Below, piece after piece: positions 36,542 through 46,513 of a stretch of 64,000 nucleotides of DNA. Where the stretch lies: NCBI GenBank assembly GCA_014529385.2, contig CM043947.1, forward strand, positions 101,047,811-101,111,810, written 5' to 3'. The notes below the pieces were generated by a model. That model searched no databases and was not told where the DNA came from. It was given only the letters and a program-made list of their open reading frames with translations. The number at the start of each line of letters is the position of its first letter. Position 1 is the first letter of the stretch. Origin of the DNA: Adiantum capillus-veneris. Its lineage: Eukaryota; Streptophyta; Polypodiopsida; Polypodiales; Pteridaceae. Position numbers and translations under genes: made by a program.

Positions 36542-37474
36542 TGTTGGATGGATACGCCGCGACGGACGTCAGCACAGCGAGAACTCACCTAACATATAAT
36601 GTCAGCTAAGGACGAAGCTCGACCCACAGGCGCATGGAAGCAAGCATAAGGTGTCAACCTACACTCGACCGACTCCTAACTAATTCCTACAGAGGTCTCT
36701 ACCAATTGTCTAAGTCACAGCCTTCAAGAGTGCATAAGAGGAAAGTTCCTACAACGCTTTCTAGAGCCGAACACCCATCAAACAATCTCGAAACACCATA
36801 GAACTTGAAGGAGACCCTACTAACACCAATAGGTCGCTCTCCCTAAGGTATATGAACCAAAATCCCAACCCAAAACACCCGGTGCAAAATCACGTAGGAT
36901 GTCTGGCTGAAATCTATAGGTCTTCGTTTTCAAAATCTAAAGTGCCTAATGTGTAGTTCTACTCAATGTGAACGTGTGGATATGCTACAATGCAAAATCG
37001 GACAACGTATGCTCACCCAAACACCAGATGAAGCTCGTAGAAGGAGCTCGCAAAACCGGACGATACGCGCGCAATGTAGGTATCGACGCGTAGCTCTCAT
37101 CGGGGGCAACACGTTGCACTTCTCAGCACTGGATTCTGACCACCGGTGCACATGTAGCGTCAAGATGAAGCTCACACTCTCTCTCGTACACAGTACGCTC
37201 ACTCACAGACTTCAAGACTTGTTTTAAAAATGACAAAAGGTTTTTCATTAAGGTCAAAAAGTGGTATATATACCTTACAATTCTCAAACCCTAAAGTTCC
37301 AAAATCAACCATCTACTCAATCTAACTTATCAAAACTCGGATACAATCTGGAAGCTTCTGTAAGTCCCAATATTTACAAGGTGAAAAATAAGGTTTTCCT
37401 CAATGAATGAATAATTACAAAAATAATAATCTTCCGAGTAGTTAGTTGCCGTGGGGTGTGTCCAGCTTCTAACA
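36542..37474 (-). repeat. Gypsy-3 3' LTR
   Basis: 933 bp. On the element strand starts TGTTAGAAGC next to the polypurine tract and ends CCAACA. A TATA-like GGTATATATACC lies at 37263-37274. Contains ACGTAGGATGTCT (36892-36904), a half of the 24-bp palindrome found inside the element. Confidence 0.88.
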
Positions 37475-37488
37475 CTCCCCCCCTCCTT
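37475..37488 (-). promoter_or_regulatory. Gypsy-3 polypurine tract
   Basis: On the minus strand AAGGAGGGGGGGAG, directly before TGTTAGAAGC. Confidence 0.85.
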
Positions 37489-37526
37489 GATCATGTCGTC
37501 CTCGACATGGCCGCTGATCTGCTTCT

Positions 37527-38474
37527 TCATCGTATCGTTTCTCGCATCTTTAGCAGTGATTCGTATCTTGCATGAAGGTTCATCATTGTCGGGCCAAAAA
37601 TGTGAGCGTTTATTGTGAAGAAGCCTGTGTAGAATGCTTCTTTAAAAGCCTGGAGGTGATAGGATGGTAGAAACATTATCCTTTGATACATTGCATGTAT
37701 CACCTCCTTGGAAGGATGACCAGACAGATCATAAGCGCATCTGTAAGTATCCTGGAAGAAAAAGATGCTGTCGGTCACCTGGCCTGACTTGAAAGTCTCA
37801 AACACTGCTAAGAGGGTTTTGTAGATTTTCTTCATCATAATGCATGTAAGGTCAGGTGAGCCAGTGAACAACTTGATGGTGCCCGTTAGGGTTTTCACCA
37901 TGTATTGGACACTTATTCTCTCACCTTCCTTCAAGCCCGACAGCTTAGGGTAGTTCAGCCAAGTGGGTTGGCTCCTTTGCAAGATTTCCTGCGCTTTCCA
38001 TGTCCTAATCCTTGGTAGAGGACAAAAGCTGAGGTTGTCTCTTATGTTTTTCGGTTCCTCTACCAAGTGGATTAGGTATTGTGGGTACTTTGTGAGCCAA
38101 GCCTTCCTCCACTTTGGCTGAGAATCAACAATTAGCCTGAACCCTTCTGGTTGTGAGGTATCTGCATTGTAAAGTGGTACGGTCGGCTCTTCTCTTATCC
38201 GCTTGTTGATGGTGGCTGCCTCATATTTCAGCAATGGATATGGGAGAGAGGGTTGAAGCCACTCACACCTGAGGTTGCTGGCGTCGATCTTCTGAATGGT
38301 CATAGACTTGAAAACCCTCTGGTCCCACTCCAAGGCTTCCTTTGTTGTCTCTCTAAGCTCCACCTCTATTGCTTTACGAAATTTTTCTTCCTCCTCCTGT
38401 GTTAGATCCTGTGGCTCTTGAGAGGATCCTTCTAGGATTTCCTCTTGCATAGGCGTGTCCACCGTATGTGCCAC
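37527..38474 (-). pseudogene. Gypsy-3 extra ORF, C-terminal part
   Basis: 315 codons, the last coding block before the 3' LTR. No domain recognised: mixed alpha-type sequence with IDASNLRCEWLQPSLPYPL, GFRLIVDSQPKWRKAW and TGTIKLFTGSPDLTC. No signal peptide or convincing membrane anchor, so it does not look like an envelope protein despite the env-like position. Upstream pieces lie in the same or adjacent frames and together suggest one large extra protein. Confidence 0.6.
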
Positions 38475-38479
38475 ACTCT

Positions 38480-39368
38480 CTAAATCAATGCCGTCATTGG
38501 CTGCTGGCCCTGTGCCCTCTTGCTCTCCTGCTGTCCTTTCAACTCCTCAATTTGCCTCAGGAGTTTTTGCTTTTCTGTTTCCGCTTCTTCGCCCATATTC
38601 ACAAGGAGGTCATTTAATTCGGCGTTTATTCTCTCTGCCTCCTCGAGCTTTCTTTTCATACTTTCTACTTCCTCTTGCAGGGATTTTTGGCCTTCTTCCA
38701 TTCTTGTTTGCATGAAGATAGACCCTTCTGCCATCATCAATCTTTGCTTTTTCTCTAGAGTCAGCTCCTTTTGAAGTTCTTGCATCTGTTCTTCATAGAG
38801 TTGACTCTCCGTAGTGATTTGAGTCGAGCTAGTAGCTCTGACTCTGGCAGGTGATGCTCACAGCCTCTGGATGGTCTGATCTTTTACTTTGAGTTGGTCC
38901 TTGAGGTCCTTGAGCCAGGATGAGGTCCTTGAGCTCAAGGACCTCATCCTGGCTTGCTTCTTGATCTATCTCCGCCTTTTCTTTGGCGTTTCTCATGGCT
39001 TCTACTTCTTTAGATTCTTCTGCCAGCTGTAGGGTCAGGTTATCTCTTTCCTTCTCGGCATCTAGCAGTGATTTGCTGAGCTGCTGACATTCTTCTTCAA
39101 CTGCTTGCATTCTTTTTGCTGCTGCTTGATTTTGCTCCTCCATTGCTTGGCATTTTTGTAGTGCCCTTGCTAGGCTAGCCTGTAGCTCAACTTCCCTCTC
39201 CTTCTTCCTTTGGCTTTGTCCTTGTAGAGAATCTACTTCCATCTTAATCTTCACTTCAGTGTCCTTGAGAGTTGCCATCTCTCTTTCTGAAGCCATGGAT
39301 TGCACTCTCAACCCGGTTAGCTTCGTCATCACCACGTCCCAGTTGTTGGAGGGCGGGTGCAGGTCCAC
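38480..39368 (-). pseudogene. Gypsy-3 extra ORF, coiled-coil part
   Basis: Two open pieces (38829-39368 and 38480-38785) in different frames. Both are Glu/Lys/Gln-rich with heptad-like Leu/Ala/Met spacing (KEREVELQASLARALQKCQ, SLLDAEKERDNLTLQLAEE, ESMKRKLEEAERINAEL), a long coiled coil by eye. A 42-bp perfect palindrome lies inside at 38913-38954. A TAG at 38829 and a frame change break it. Confidence 0.6.
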
Positions 39369-39383
39369 TGTATCTGTGGTAAT

Positions 39384-40046
39384 TTATTTTAATTCCACTA
39401 GCCTGATGCCTTGCATTTGTTCTTTAGGCCCTGTGATCGCCAAGTCGAATGCGACTGTGGCGGCTTCTTCCTTCGTGTATCCTGCAGCTAGCAGGTCCAA
39501 AAAGTTGTGATAAGAATCTTCTAACTCTTTTTTCTCACTTCGAGGCTTAGCCTCTTCCTTTGGCTTTGGCTCTTGACTCTGCTCTTGCTCGGCCTCTTCC
39601 CGTTCTTCTGGTTTGTGTTCAGCCTCCTTATCTTCTTGTGGAGGGCTGCTAGGAGGTGGTGAGGGCGGTGGTGAGGGCTGTGGACTGGGTTTAGGGCTGG
39701 CCGGTAGAGATGTAAGCTTTCCCTTTAAATCCCTGTCTGCCTTAGTTTTTCTTTCTCTTTCTTGGCTCTCTTGCTCATCTAGCAGTTTCTGCCGTATTTG
39801 CTCCACTTCCTCCTCTATGAAAGGGACATGCGGTATATTCTCTGATGCGGCATCAAGAATCTCAAAGTTCTTAATATAGTCCTCGAATCTGTCCCTTTGC
39901 ACTCTTCGGGATGATCCCAACATAGCTTCTAGAGATGGCTTCCAGAGTTCACTTAAATCACCTTTGAGGGCTCTCTCTGCTCGGAAGCTCTCCATCAGCC
40001 TCTCTAATCTTGCCGCCTTTTGTAACCTTGTTTCTTTGGAAGGCAC
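39384..40046 (-). pseudogene. Gypsy-3 extra ORF, proline/acidic middle part
   Basis: 220 codons in the same frame as 38829-39368, separated by TAA 39384-39386. N-terminal basic helices (KETRLQKAARLERLMESF), then a PSPQPSPPPSPPPSSPPQ run and a Glu/Lys-rich low-complexity stretch. No known domain. Likely a flexible linker between the N-terminal domain and the coiled coil. Confidence 0.55.
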
Positions 40047-40076
40047 TTGGGCAAATTCCTTCTTTCCTTTCTTTTG

Positions 40077-41037
40077 CTATGGCTGCTCCTCTTGAACTGG
40101 CTCTAGCCGTCTTTTCAGTCTTGTAGCCACCCTTGGTGCTCTTTGGGGCTCGTCTTCCTTGTCTTCTTTTAGCCTCAGCCAATCATTCTGAGACGGGGGT
40201 TTGGGCCACCTTCCTTTTGTGTGTAATGCCCCATAAATCACCTTAGTGATTAGTTCTCCTGGCACAATATAGGTTGGCTTCTTGTTACCCATCTTTACTA
40301 AGTTGTCATGTATATACGCCGTATAATTGATTATCTTTGGGGTGCCTTTCATCATTGCCTAAGTAAATGTCGTGGCAATTGCACCTGGCGGCATTCTGTA
40401 CTTCTGTGGCCTCTTCGTACACATGTGGAAGTATTGGTTGTACAACTGGCTCATGATTGCCACTCTTGGGTTGGCAATATCTTCAAAGGTGTAATTCCCT
40501 TTCTTCTCATTGTACACCTTTACCTCATCTCTTCTTGTCGTTACACTATCCCCCCTGTTGGAGAGGTCTAGTGCATCTGCTACAACCTGCTCAGTGATGA
40601 TTATTTTTGTTTATGGCCTGCCTTGTAGATCTGTTACTTTGGCCACTCCATCCTCTTTGATGGTTGTCACAAACTCCCAGACTCTCTTTATGTCCACCCC
40701 TGCCGGTATTGCTTCAAAGTAGTTGTGGAGATCAATCTTCTCCAAGTACCCGGCCATCTTGCTTCTTACGAACTCATTGAGTTCTCGCGGCAGCATTGGT
40801 AGCTCGATGACATTGCCTTCAGTGTCTTTGAACACTCCTTGGTAGATTTAGGTCGTTGGACTCTAACAGATCTTCTTATATCCATGTGCTGGTGGGCTTT
40901 AGTGTTCCTTCTGGAATGAAGAAGGGTTCCACTTCTTCCAAGTAATCCTTGATGGTCATTCTTTTCTTCTTTGCCGGTGACTTCGCGGGCCATAGATCCT
41001 GTTGCACTCAGTAGTCCGAAGTTAGTGTTTTTTCCAT
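40077..41037 (-). pseudogene. Gypsy-3 extra ORF, N-terminal part
   Basis: The likely start is an ATG at 41037-41035 (MEKTLTSDY), followed by MTIKDYLEEVEPFFIPEG in the same frame. After a frame change, ELPMLPRELNEFVRSKMAGY, WEFVTTIKEDGVAKVTD and, past a TAA at 40611, TEQVVADALDLSNRGDSV. The last part vaguely recalls the uncharacterised plant-transposon domain in which a short fragment precedes 'I-N-x-x-LGLP'-like residues; this is weak. Several stops (TAA 40611, TAG 40077). Confidence 0.5.
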
Positions 41038-41158
41038 ATTAGCTGCAAAACTGAGTTTTACTTATCCAAATGACTTGAAAATTGAAAATAAAGCTTAAAA
41101 GGAACTTGTGAAGCTGTGCATGTGCTCACAGTGCAAATTTGGCCAAAATTTTCCATTT

Positions 41159-42036
41159 AGACATCCTACGCGTAGGATGTCTTTTTCATCAGAATTGGTT
41201 CATACTTGTCATGCTGGTAGTGCATGGCTCATGGAACATGGCTATATGCTTGGATTTGGATTTGGATATCAAAAAGTGGATTTTTGGGCTATTTCAGGCT
41301 TTAGGTCACAAATTGGGTAGAAAGTCCATCATAGGTAGCAATTGATGTCCAAATGGGTTGAAAATTGGTATATGGGCTCATTGTACCATGGTATTGGCTC
41401 CCATGATGTCACTCTTTGCACAGAAGGCCTAAATTATGCTGGAGACATCCTACACTTAGGATGTCTTTTTCATCAAAATGACATGAAATTTGTTCTGTGG
41501 GTAGTCCTTGGCCTATGGAACATGGCTATGCTCTTGGATTTGGATTTGGACAAGGATTGATGCTTGTAAGGGCCTGTGAGGTGTTTTTGGGCTTCAAAAG
41601 TGTATCTTGAAGGTGTTGGGGGTCAAAAATGATTAGAATGGCTTCAAAATTGATATATGAGCTCTTGGTGATGAGGAGATTGGATCTGGAATGAACAAAC
41701 ATCCTCTGCAGGCCAAAAAAGTCAAATAGACATCCTACGCGTAGGATGTCTACTTTACCAATTTTTACTTCTGACCACACAGATTGGTTGGTGATGTGTT
41801 GGGGAATGTGTTGTGCAAGTTTCATGTGATTTGGACAAGATTTGGTAGGTCTATGGCCCATTATTGCCTCTAAGCCCTAACTTTGCATTTTTTCATGCAT
41901 ATGAGGTCAATTTTGGTCCAAATGTGATGAGACTTGGTGGATAGCATGTGAAGGTCATTCAGAAAATGTATATGATGAAAAATGTTGGAGTTTGTGCCCA
42001 GAAGTGTCCTTGAGACATCCTACACGTAGGATGTCT
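41159..42036 (-). repeat. Four 24-bp palindromes spaced 284-285 bp, upstream of the extra ORF
   Basis: Sites at 41159-41182, 41443-41466, 41728-41751 and 42013-42036. Each is AGACATCCTACG joined to its own reverse complement, with 0-2 base changes per copy. Between sites, segments such as TTGGATTTGGATTTGGA and CATGGAACATGGCTAT repeat, so this is a diverged tandem array of about 285 bp with a well-kept palindrome. The nearest site is about 120 bp upstream of the extra-ORF start. Confidence 0.85.
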
Positions 42037-43803
42037 CCTGATGATTTTTTCATGGATGGTGCTCCTAGTGCCTGCCCTTGGTTCCCCTGAGTCCCTTTTG
42101 AGCATAATTTCAACAAAAAAGTCAAATGGATAGAGAATAACTCCCTGTGTGGACTTCAGAGTCTCCGAGCCGTTTTCTGACTTTTGGAGTGCTTTTTGGC
42201 GATGAAATTTCTTGATGTTGGTCTCCATAGCTTCCCGATCCCTTGGGGATCCTTGCCGTATGGTTTTTGTCGACTTTGGCTTCACCGGAGCTTCATTTGG
42301 CAATTTGTCGCTCTAGAAGCACCTGTGGTTGCGTTTACATACCTTCGATGATTTGTGGTGGTCTACCACCATAGGACTTGGTTGTTGATGGTCTAGAAAA
42401 GCCGCTCGTGAAGTTTGGTGGCAAACGGGCTTGCGGTTTGGCCGCAAGAGCAATTTGACGCTTTGTATGTCTGACGCCGTTTCTGAAGTTTAGTGCCGCC
42501 TCGGGTCACTTTTTGGTCATGTGGGTCTCATAGATTTGTCGAGCATGTTGAGATGCTCCTACCCATGAATTTTGGTAGCGTTTGGTCACCGTTTCACCGA
42601 TTTCCCATTTGGTGGCCTTTTGCGGGTTTCTAGTAATTAGGGTTTTTCTCGATGGATTTCTACTGCCTTTGGACATCCAGGACTGGTCTTCTAGGCCAGG
42701 GTAAGCTGCCGATGAAGTCTTGTTGCTTTTGGGTTAGCCGTTAGGCCGCCGTCTCTACTTGTAGGTCTCTACCGCACGCTTTGTGTGTGACCCCTATGCT
42801 AGTTTTCGCGACAAAACGACAAACATGCGCGAAAAGCTCAAGGTGGTGAGCCTACCTCTCATTTCTGGAGCTCGTTGGGTAGTCATGCGCGTCGTAGAAG
42901 CTGCTGGAAGGTCGGTCCGCTCTAGGTGGCAGAAGCTCTCTCCACAAAGTCAATAGTGAGAATGAGCTAAAAATGAGGTGAAAATTTCTTATAATGGAGG
43001 TCCCCGAACCACTTTTCGTGAAATTTTGTGCTCCTATCTTCTTGCGAGAAGGCTCAAAAATTTCTTGATTTGGACTCCATTTTCTCTGTTTACCAAAAAT
43101 TTGGCATTTCGGTCAAATCCTGGCCAAAACACGCTTTCCGCTCTAGTCTCATAATTGCACCCCCAATGTACCATAGGTTGTCTTATAGTCACTGGTCATC
43201 CCCATATTTTTTGTTTTTCATTACGACAGTTTTTCAACTGCTTTTTGTATTTTTGAATTTTTTTTGCCAAAAATTAGCAAAATTAAAAGAAAAATAGCAA
43301 ATCAAACCCTGAAAATCCCCAAAAATCATAATAAATCACAAACATCACCGCAAAACATTATATACACTCACATGCAATTTTTATGGCCGGATTTCTCTGT
43401 TTTACCAATATTTTGCCCAAAAAATGGCTATTTCTACTTATATACACACACCTAGGGGCTTGATTTTTTGTTTGGCCCCATATACATATAGATACATGCT
43501 ATATAAGGGCACATGTACTTGGGTTACTCCAAAAAATTTCGCAATCAAACAACAACCCTTAAAATAGTCAAAAATCATGCCCTTTTTTGCTGTTTCTGTT
43601 ATTGGTTCCGCATTTGAGAATGCCTCCCCCCCTCCTAGCCGGAGTCCTCCCGGACGACAAGGCATCACCTCGGAGTATGTGCCATGTATAGGTTGAAAAA
43701 GTTGTGCTAATTCTTGGCCGATTAATTTGGCCCTATTTTATGTATACTTGGTCAATGCAGGGAAAAATTAATGCTTTGCAAGGGAAGGGAATAAGCAAGA
43801 TGC
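42037..43803 (-). other. Gypsy-3 non-coding region with internal purine tract
   Basis: No protein supported. At 43623-43636 the minus strand reads AGGAGGGGGGGAGG, sharing 13 bases with the terminal polypurine tract at 37475-37488. It lies just 3' of the W-x-P-K ORF, where in Gypsy-1 the terminal tract and LTR follow. It could be a central polypurine tract or a relic of an earlier element end. Confidence 0.6.
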
Positions 43804-44361
43804 TTATTGGCATTCGCCGTCGAGGTTTTCTGTTTTCTTTTCAAGTAACAGCTGTAACTCTACTGCTCTCTGTTTAATTGTCTTTTTTGCGAAAGGCAAT
43901 TGCTTTGCCGACACTGTTGATATAGCCATAGCTGTTTCTATGGAGAGGATTGGCTTGGCCGGAATGGCTATGGGCCATATTGCCTTTGCTTTCCATTGGT
44001 ATTTTGCTTTTGCTGGTTTTTGGAAATGTTTTGCTACTTCCTTTTTTGCCATTCTTTTGTTGCCGATTGGCATCCACACAAGCCGGCTTTCCTTTTTCAA
44101 ATGCAGCTGTCTGCCTTCTGTTGTTGCTTGTACTGAAGGGAGTTCCTTTTGCTTTTGTTTTGGTATCCAAATGCGAGTGACATTTGGGTTATGGCTAAGC
44201 ATTTTCTTTGGGATCCATATCTGTTTTATGCCCTTGGTTTTTGGTTGAACCATCTGCTTCATTGGAATTCGTTTGTTGCATTGTTGTTTGTCCGCCATGG
44301 CAGTTCTATCCTTCCACATCCATACTTGTTTTCCTTGTTTTGGTAACCTAGATCTTTGCAA
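43804..44361 (-). pseudogene. Gypsy-3 tandem W-x-P-K repeat protein
   Basis: About 185 codons, very basic. Repeated strings: KQVWMWKD, IKQIWIPKKM, VTRIWIPKQK and SRLVWMPIGN. It follows the post-integrase retropepsin domain as in Gypsy-1, where the repeats are more elaborate. No start codon is evident; it probably continues from the upstream frame after a shift. Function unknown. Confidence 0.55.
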
Positions 44362-44447
44362 TGCGGCCGGTTACTTCGTATGTCTGTAATTAGCACGATT
44401 GGCTTTTACCTAATTGTTGGTCTCGGGTATCATGTTGTTCTTTGGTT

Positions 44448-45140
44448 TCATTTTTGCTTTTGGCTCTTTTTCAGTGATTGCATGGCTTGCAGCTGATTAT
44501 TCTGGTATTGCTGAGCAAAGGCTATCACCTGTTGTTCATGTGCATGCTGAATTTTGACTGCCTTTGCATTCCAATCTATTTGCACATTGTACTCTTTTTG
44601 CCAAGGTTGCCCCAACATCATTGGGTTTTGTGTGCTTTCATCCTCCACCACATAGAATTTGTGTGGGTAAATATATTGATGTATCTGTACATGCAATATA
44701 GTCCATCCCAATGTTTTCAACGGGTGTGATGTGCTACTTTCCAGCACTTGAGGAGTGGGATGAAGTGGACCTGTGAATTTGAGCTGTTGGTATAATCCGT
44801 AAGAAATCAAATTTGCTTGAGCTCCAGAATCAAGCAATGCCGTCGATTCAACTTGATTGCTGCCCACTTTGACTACAATTATTGGCTCCACTGTGTCTTC
44901 CTCCAACTTCGTCAGTCGAATGGCATTGATTCGCAACGGTGCTCCACTTTGTTGTTGTTGTCGCAGAAGTCTTCTTTTTGCTATGCGTTCTTGTGCTTTT
45001 GCTTGAGCTTCCTCTCGTACTCTTTGTTTTTCCTTCATTCTTTGTTTTCCTTGATGAATTTGTTGGAGCATCTCCTGTGTGAGTGGTAGATGATATTTCT
45101 TCAGTCCGACATCCGCTAATCCAGTTCGGCATTCCTTCAC
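44448..45140 (-). pseudogene. Gypsy-3 integrase tail fused to a retropepsin-like domain
   Basis: Begins in the integrase tail (LKKYHLPLTQEMLQQIH), passes through a charged helix (KQRVREEAQAKAQERIAKRR) and then a clear retropepsin: ALLDSGAQANLISYGLY, then PLKTLGWTILHVQIHQY and the closing MMLGQPWQKEYNVQID. The D-S-G-A motif is intact. Retropepsin normally lies before RT in gypsy elements; here it is C-terminal to integrase. A frame change at about 45110 separates it from the integrase ORF. Confidence 0.75.
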
Positions 45141-45689
45141 CTGCTAATGTAGCAAGCTTGACAGCTCCACTTTGTGATAGATCACTAATCATAAAGGGTC
45201 CCATCCCTCGCTTTTTAATTTTCTTGGCATGTTGCTTCAAAGTATAAACAAGTACGTAATCACCTGTTTTGAACTCTTTAGTGCGCACATGTTTGTCAAA
45301 AAATTCTTTTTGTCTTCTCTTTTTAGCATAGATTGAAGCTACAGCTCGTAAGAGGAGTTCATCTAGCTTTTCAAGATCATCTATTCTTGAAGAGAGCTCA
45401 TGCCCTGTGCATTCTAAGCGTTTTGCTACTCGTAGAGTTGGAATTAAAAACTCTATGGGTAGTATAGCATTTAGGCCAAACACCATGTTGTATGGTGTTG
45501 TTCCTATGGATGTTTTGTAAGCTACCCTGTATGCCCATAGTGTTGAGTGTAGCTACTGATCCCAATCTATTCTTGATTCTGACACTATTTTAGTGAGAAC
45601 CGTGCATAGTGTTTTATTTGTGGCCTCAGCTTGTCCATTGGCCTCTGGATGGTATGGTGCAGATTTCCTATGTTTGACCATGAATTCCT
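45141..45689 (-). pseudogene. pol: Gypsy-3 integrase, C-terminal half
   Basis: Contains APYHP and the catalytic NGQAE segment, SRIDWDQ, WAYRVAYKTSIGTTPYNMV and YGLNAILP-like residues (FGLNAILPIEF), then the KRRQKEFFDKHVR and FKTGDYVLVY segments typical of gypsy integrase tails. A TAG falls after DWDQ. Frame changes occur at both ends. Confidence 0.82.
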
Positions 45690-46147
45690 CTAGCAGATAT
45701 TCAATGACTTCATTGAGAAAATGTGTCCCCCGGTCACACTGACAATTTCTATTGGTAACCCGTAACGTACAAAAACATTCTCATACAAAAATTGTGCAGT
45801 GGTGCATGCATCAGCTTTTTGTGTTGCCTTGGCTTCGACCCATTTTGTGAGATAGTCCGTAGCCACAATGATATATTGGGTATGGGTGCGATATGCAAGG
45901 GGTGAGATAGGTCCCACAAAATCAATGCCCCATTTTGCAAATGCTCTCGCTCCCATCATTGGCCATAATGGAATTTCATCTCTTTTTATTGGCACCTTGG
46001 TGCGTTGACATGCGTCACAACGCTTTACAAACTCTTCAGCATCCATGTGCAATGTAGGCCACCAAATTCCTGCGGTTAAGACAATTTTTGCCGTCTTATT
46101 GCCAGAAAAATGGCCTCCACTTATTCCGCTATGTGCATGTTCTAGAA
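45690..46147 (-). pseudogene. pol: Gypsy-3 second HHCC zinc domain and integrase core
   Basis: HHCC copy 2 runs at about 46003-46142: LEHAHSGISGGHF ... WWPTLHMDAEEFVKRCDACQR. The core follows with WGIDFVGPI (first Asp), ATDYLTKWVEAKATQK and VRYGLPIEIVS. The second catalytic segment reads SVTGGH, where Gypsy-4 has SDRETH, so that Asp is lost. The frame changes at about 46148 and again near 45690. Confidence 0.88.
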
Positions 46148-46513
46148 TCAGCAGGTATTCGCTTCACTTGCACAGATTCTACGTTGATTGTCCTTTTCTC
46201 GCTTATAGAGTTGGTTCCCAATTAAGTGGAAGTCACGAGCTTCCAGCTCTATAGCTTTTTTCCGTGCTCTTGTGATGTTCTCAGGGAACGTCCTGGTGGT
46301 TAAGAAGTCAATGATATATTGACTCCATGCAGGTGCAATGTTTACCTGAAACAAAGTTGCGTGATCCACTGGTCTTTTGGCACTACATATAGTACAATTG
46401 GTAACATAAGAATGTGTATCCGCATACATAGTTGGCTAATAAAGCCCTAAGTATTTCAGTCTCTAGTGTGTTTTCACTGTTGAACAATGAAATGCACAAT
46501 CTTGAACATGTGC
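46148..46513 (-). pseudogene. pol: Gypsy-3 first HHCC zinc domain and inter-domain linker
   Basis: The His pair is in EEAHVQDCAFHCS at the end of the RT/RNase H ORF. After TAG 46463 and another in-frame TAG comes PTMYADTHSYVTNCTICSAK with the Cys pair. The reading frame is unchanged across both stops. A linker with FLTTRTFPENITRARKKAIE and LIGNQLYKREKDNQ then leads to the second HHCC domain about 100 residues on. The same duplication exists in Gypsy-4. Confidence 0.75.

Noticed and set aside
36949-37227. 92-codon open frame in the Gypsy-3 LTR, also present in the other LTR at 52480
   Set aside because: It is antisense to the element and shared only because the two LTRs are copies of each other; no domain.
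37527-38474. Envelope gene, from its position before the 3' LTR
   Set aside because: No signal peptide, cleavage site or membrane anchor visible; the upstream part is coiled coil.
41159-42036. CRISPR-like array (regular palindromic repeats)
   Set aside because: Plant retrotransposon context, about 285-bp periodicity with repeating spacers, and no cas genes.
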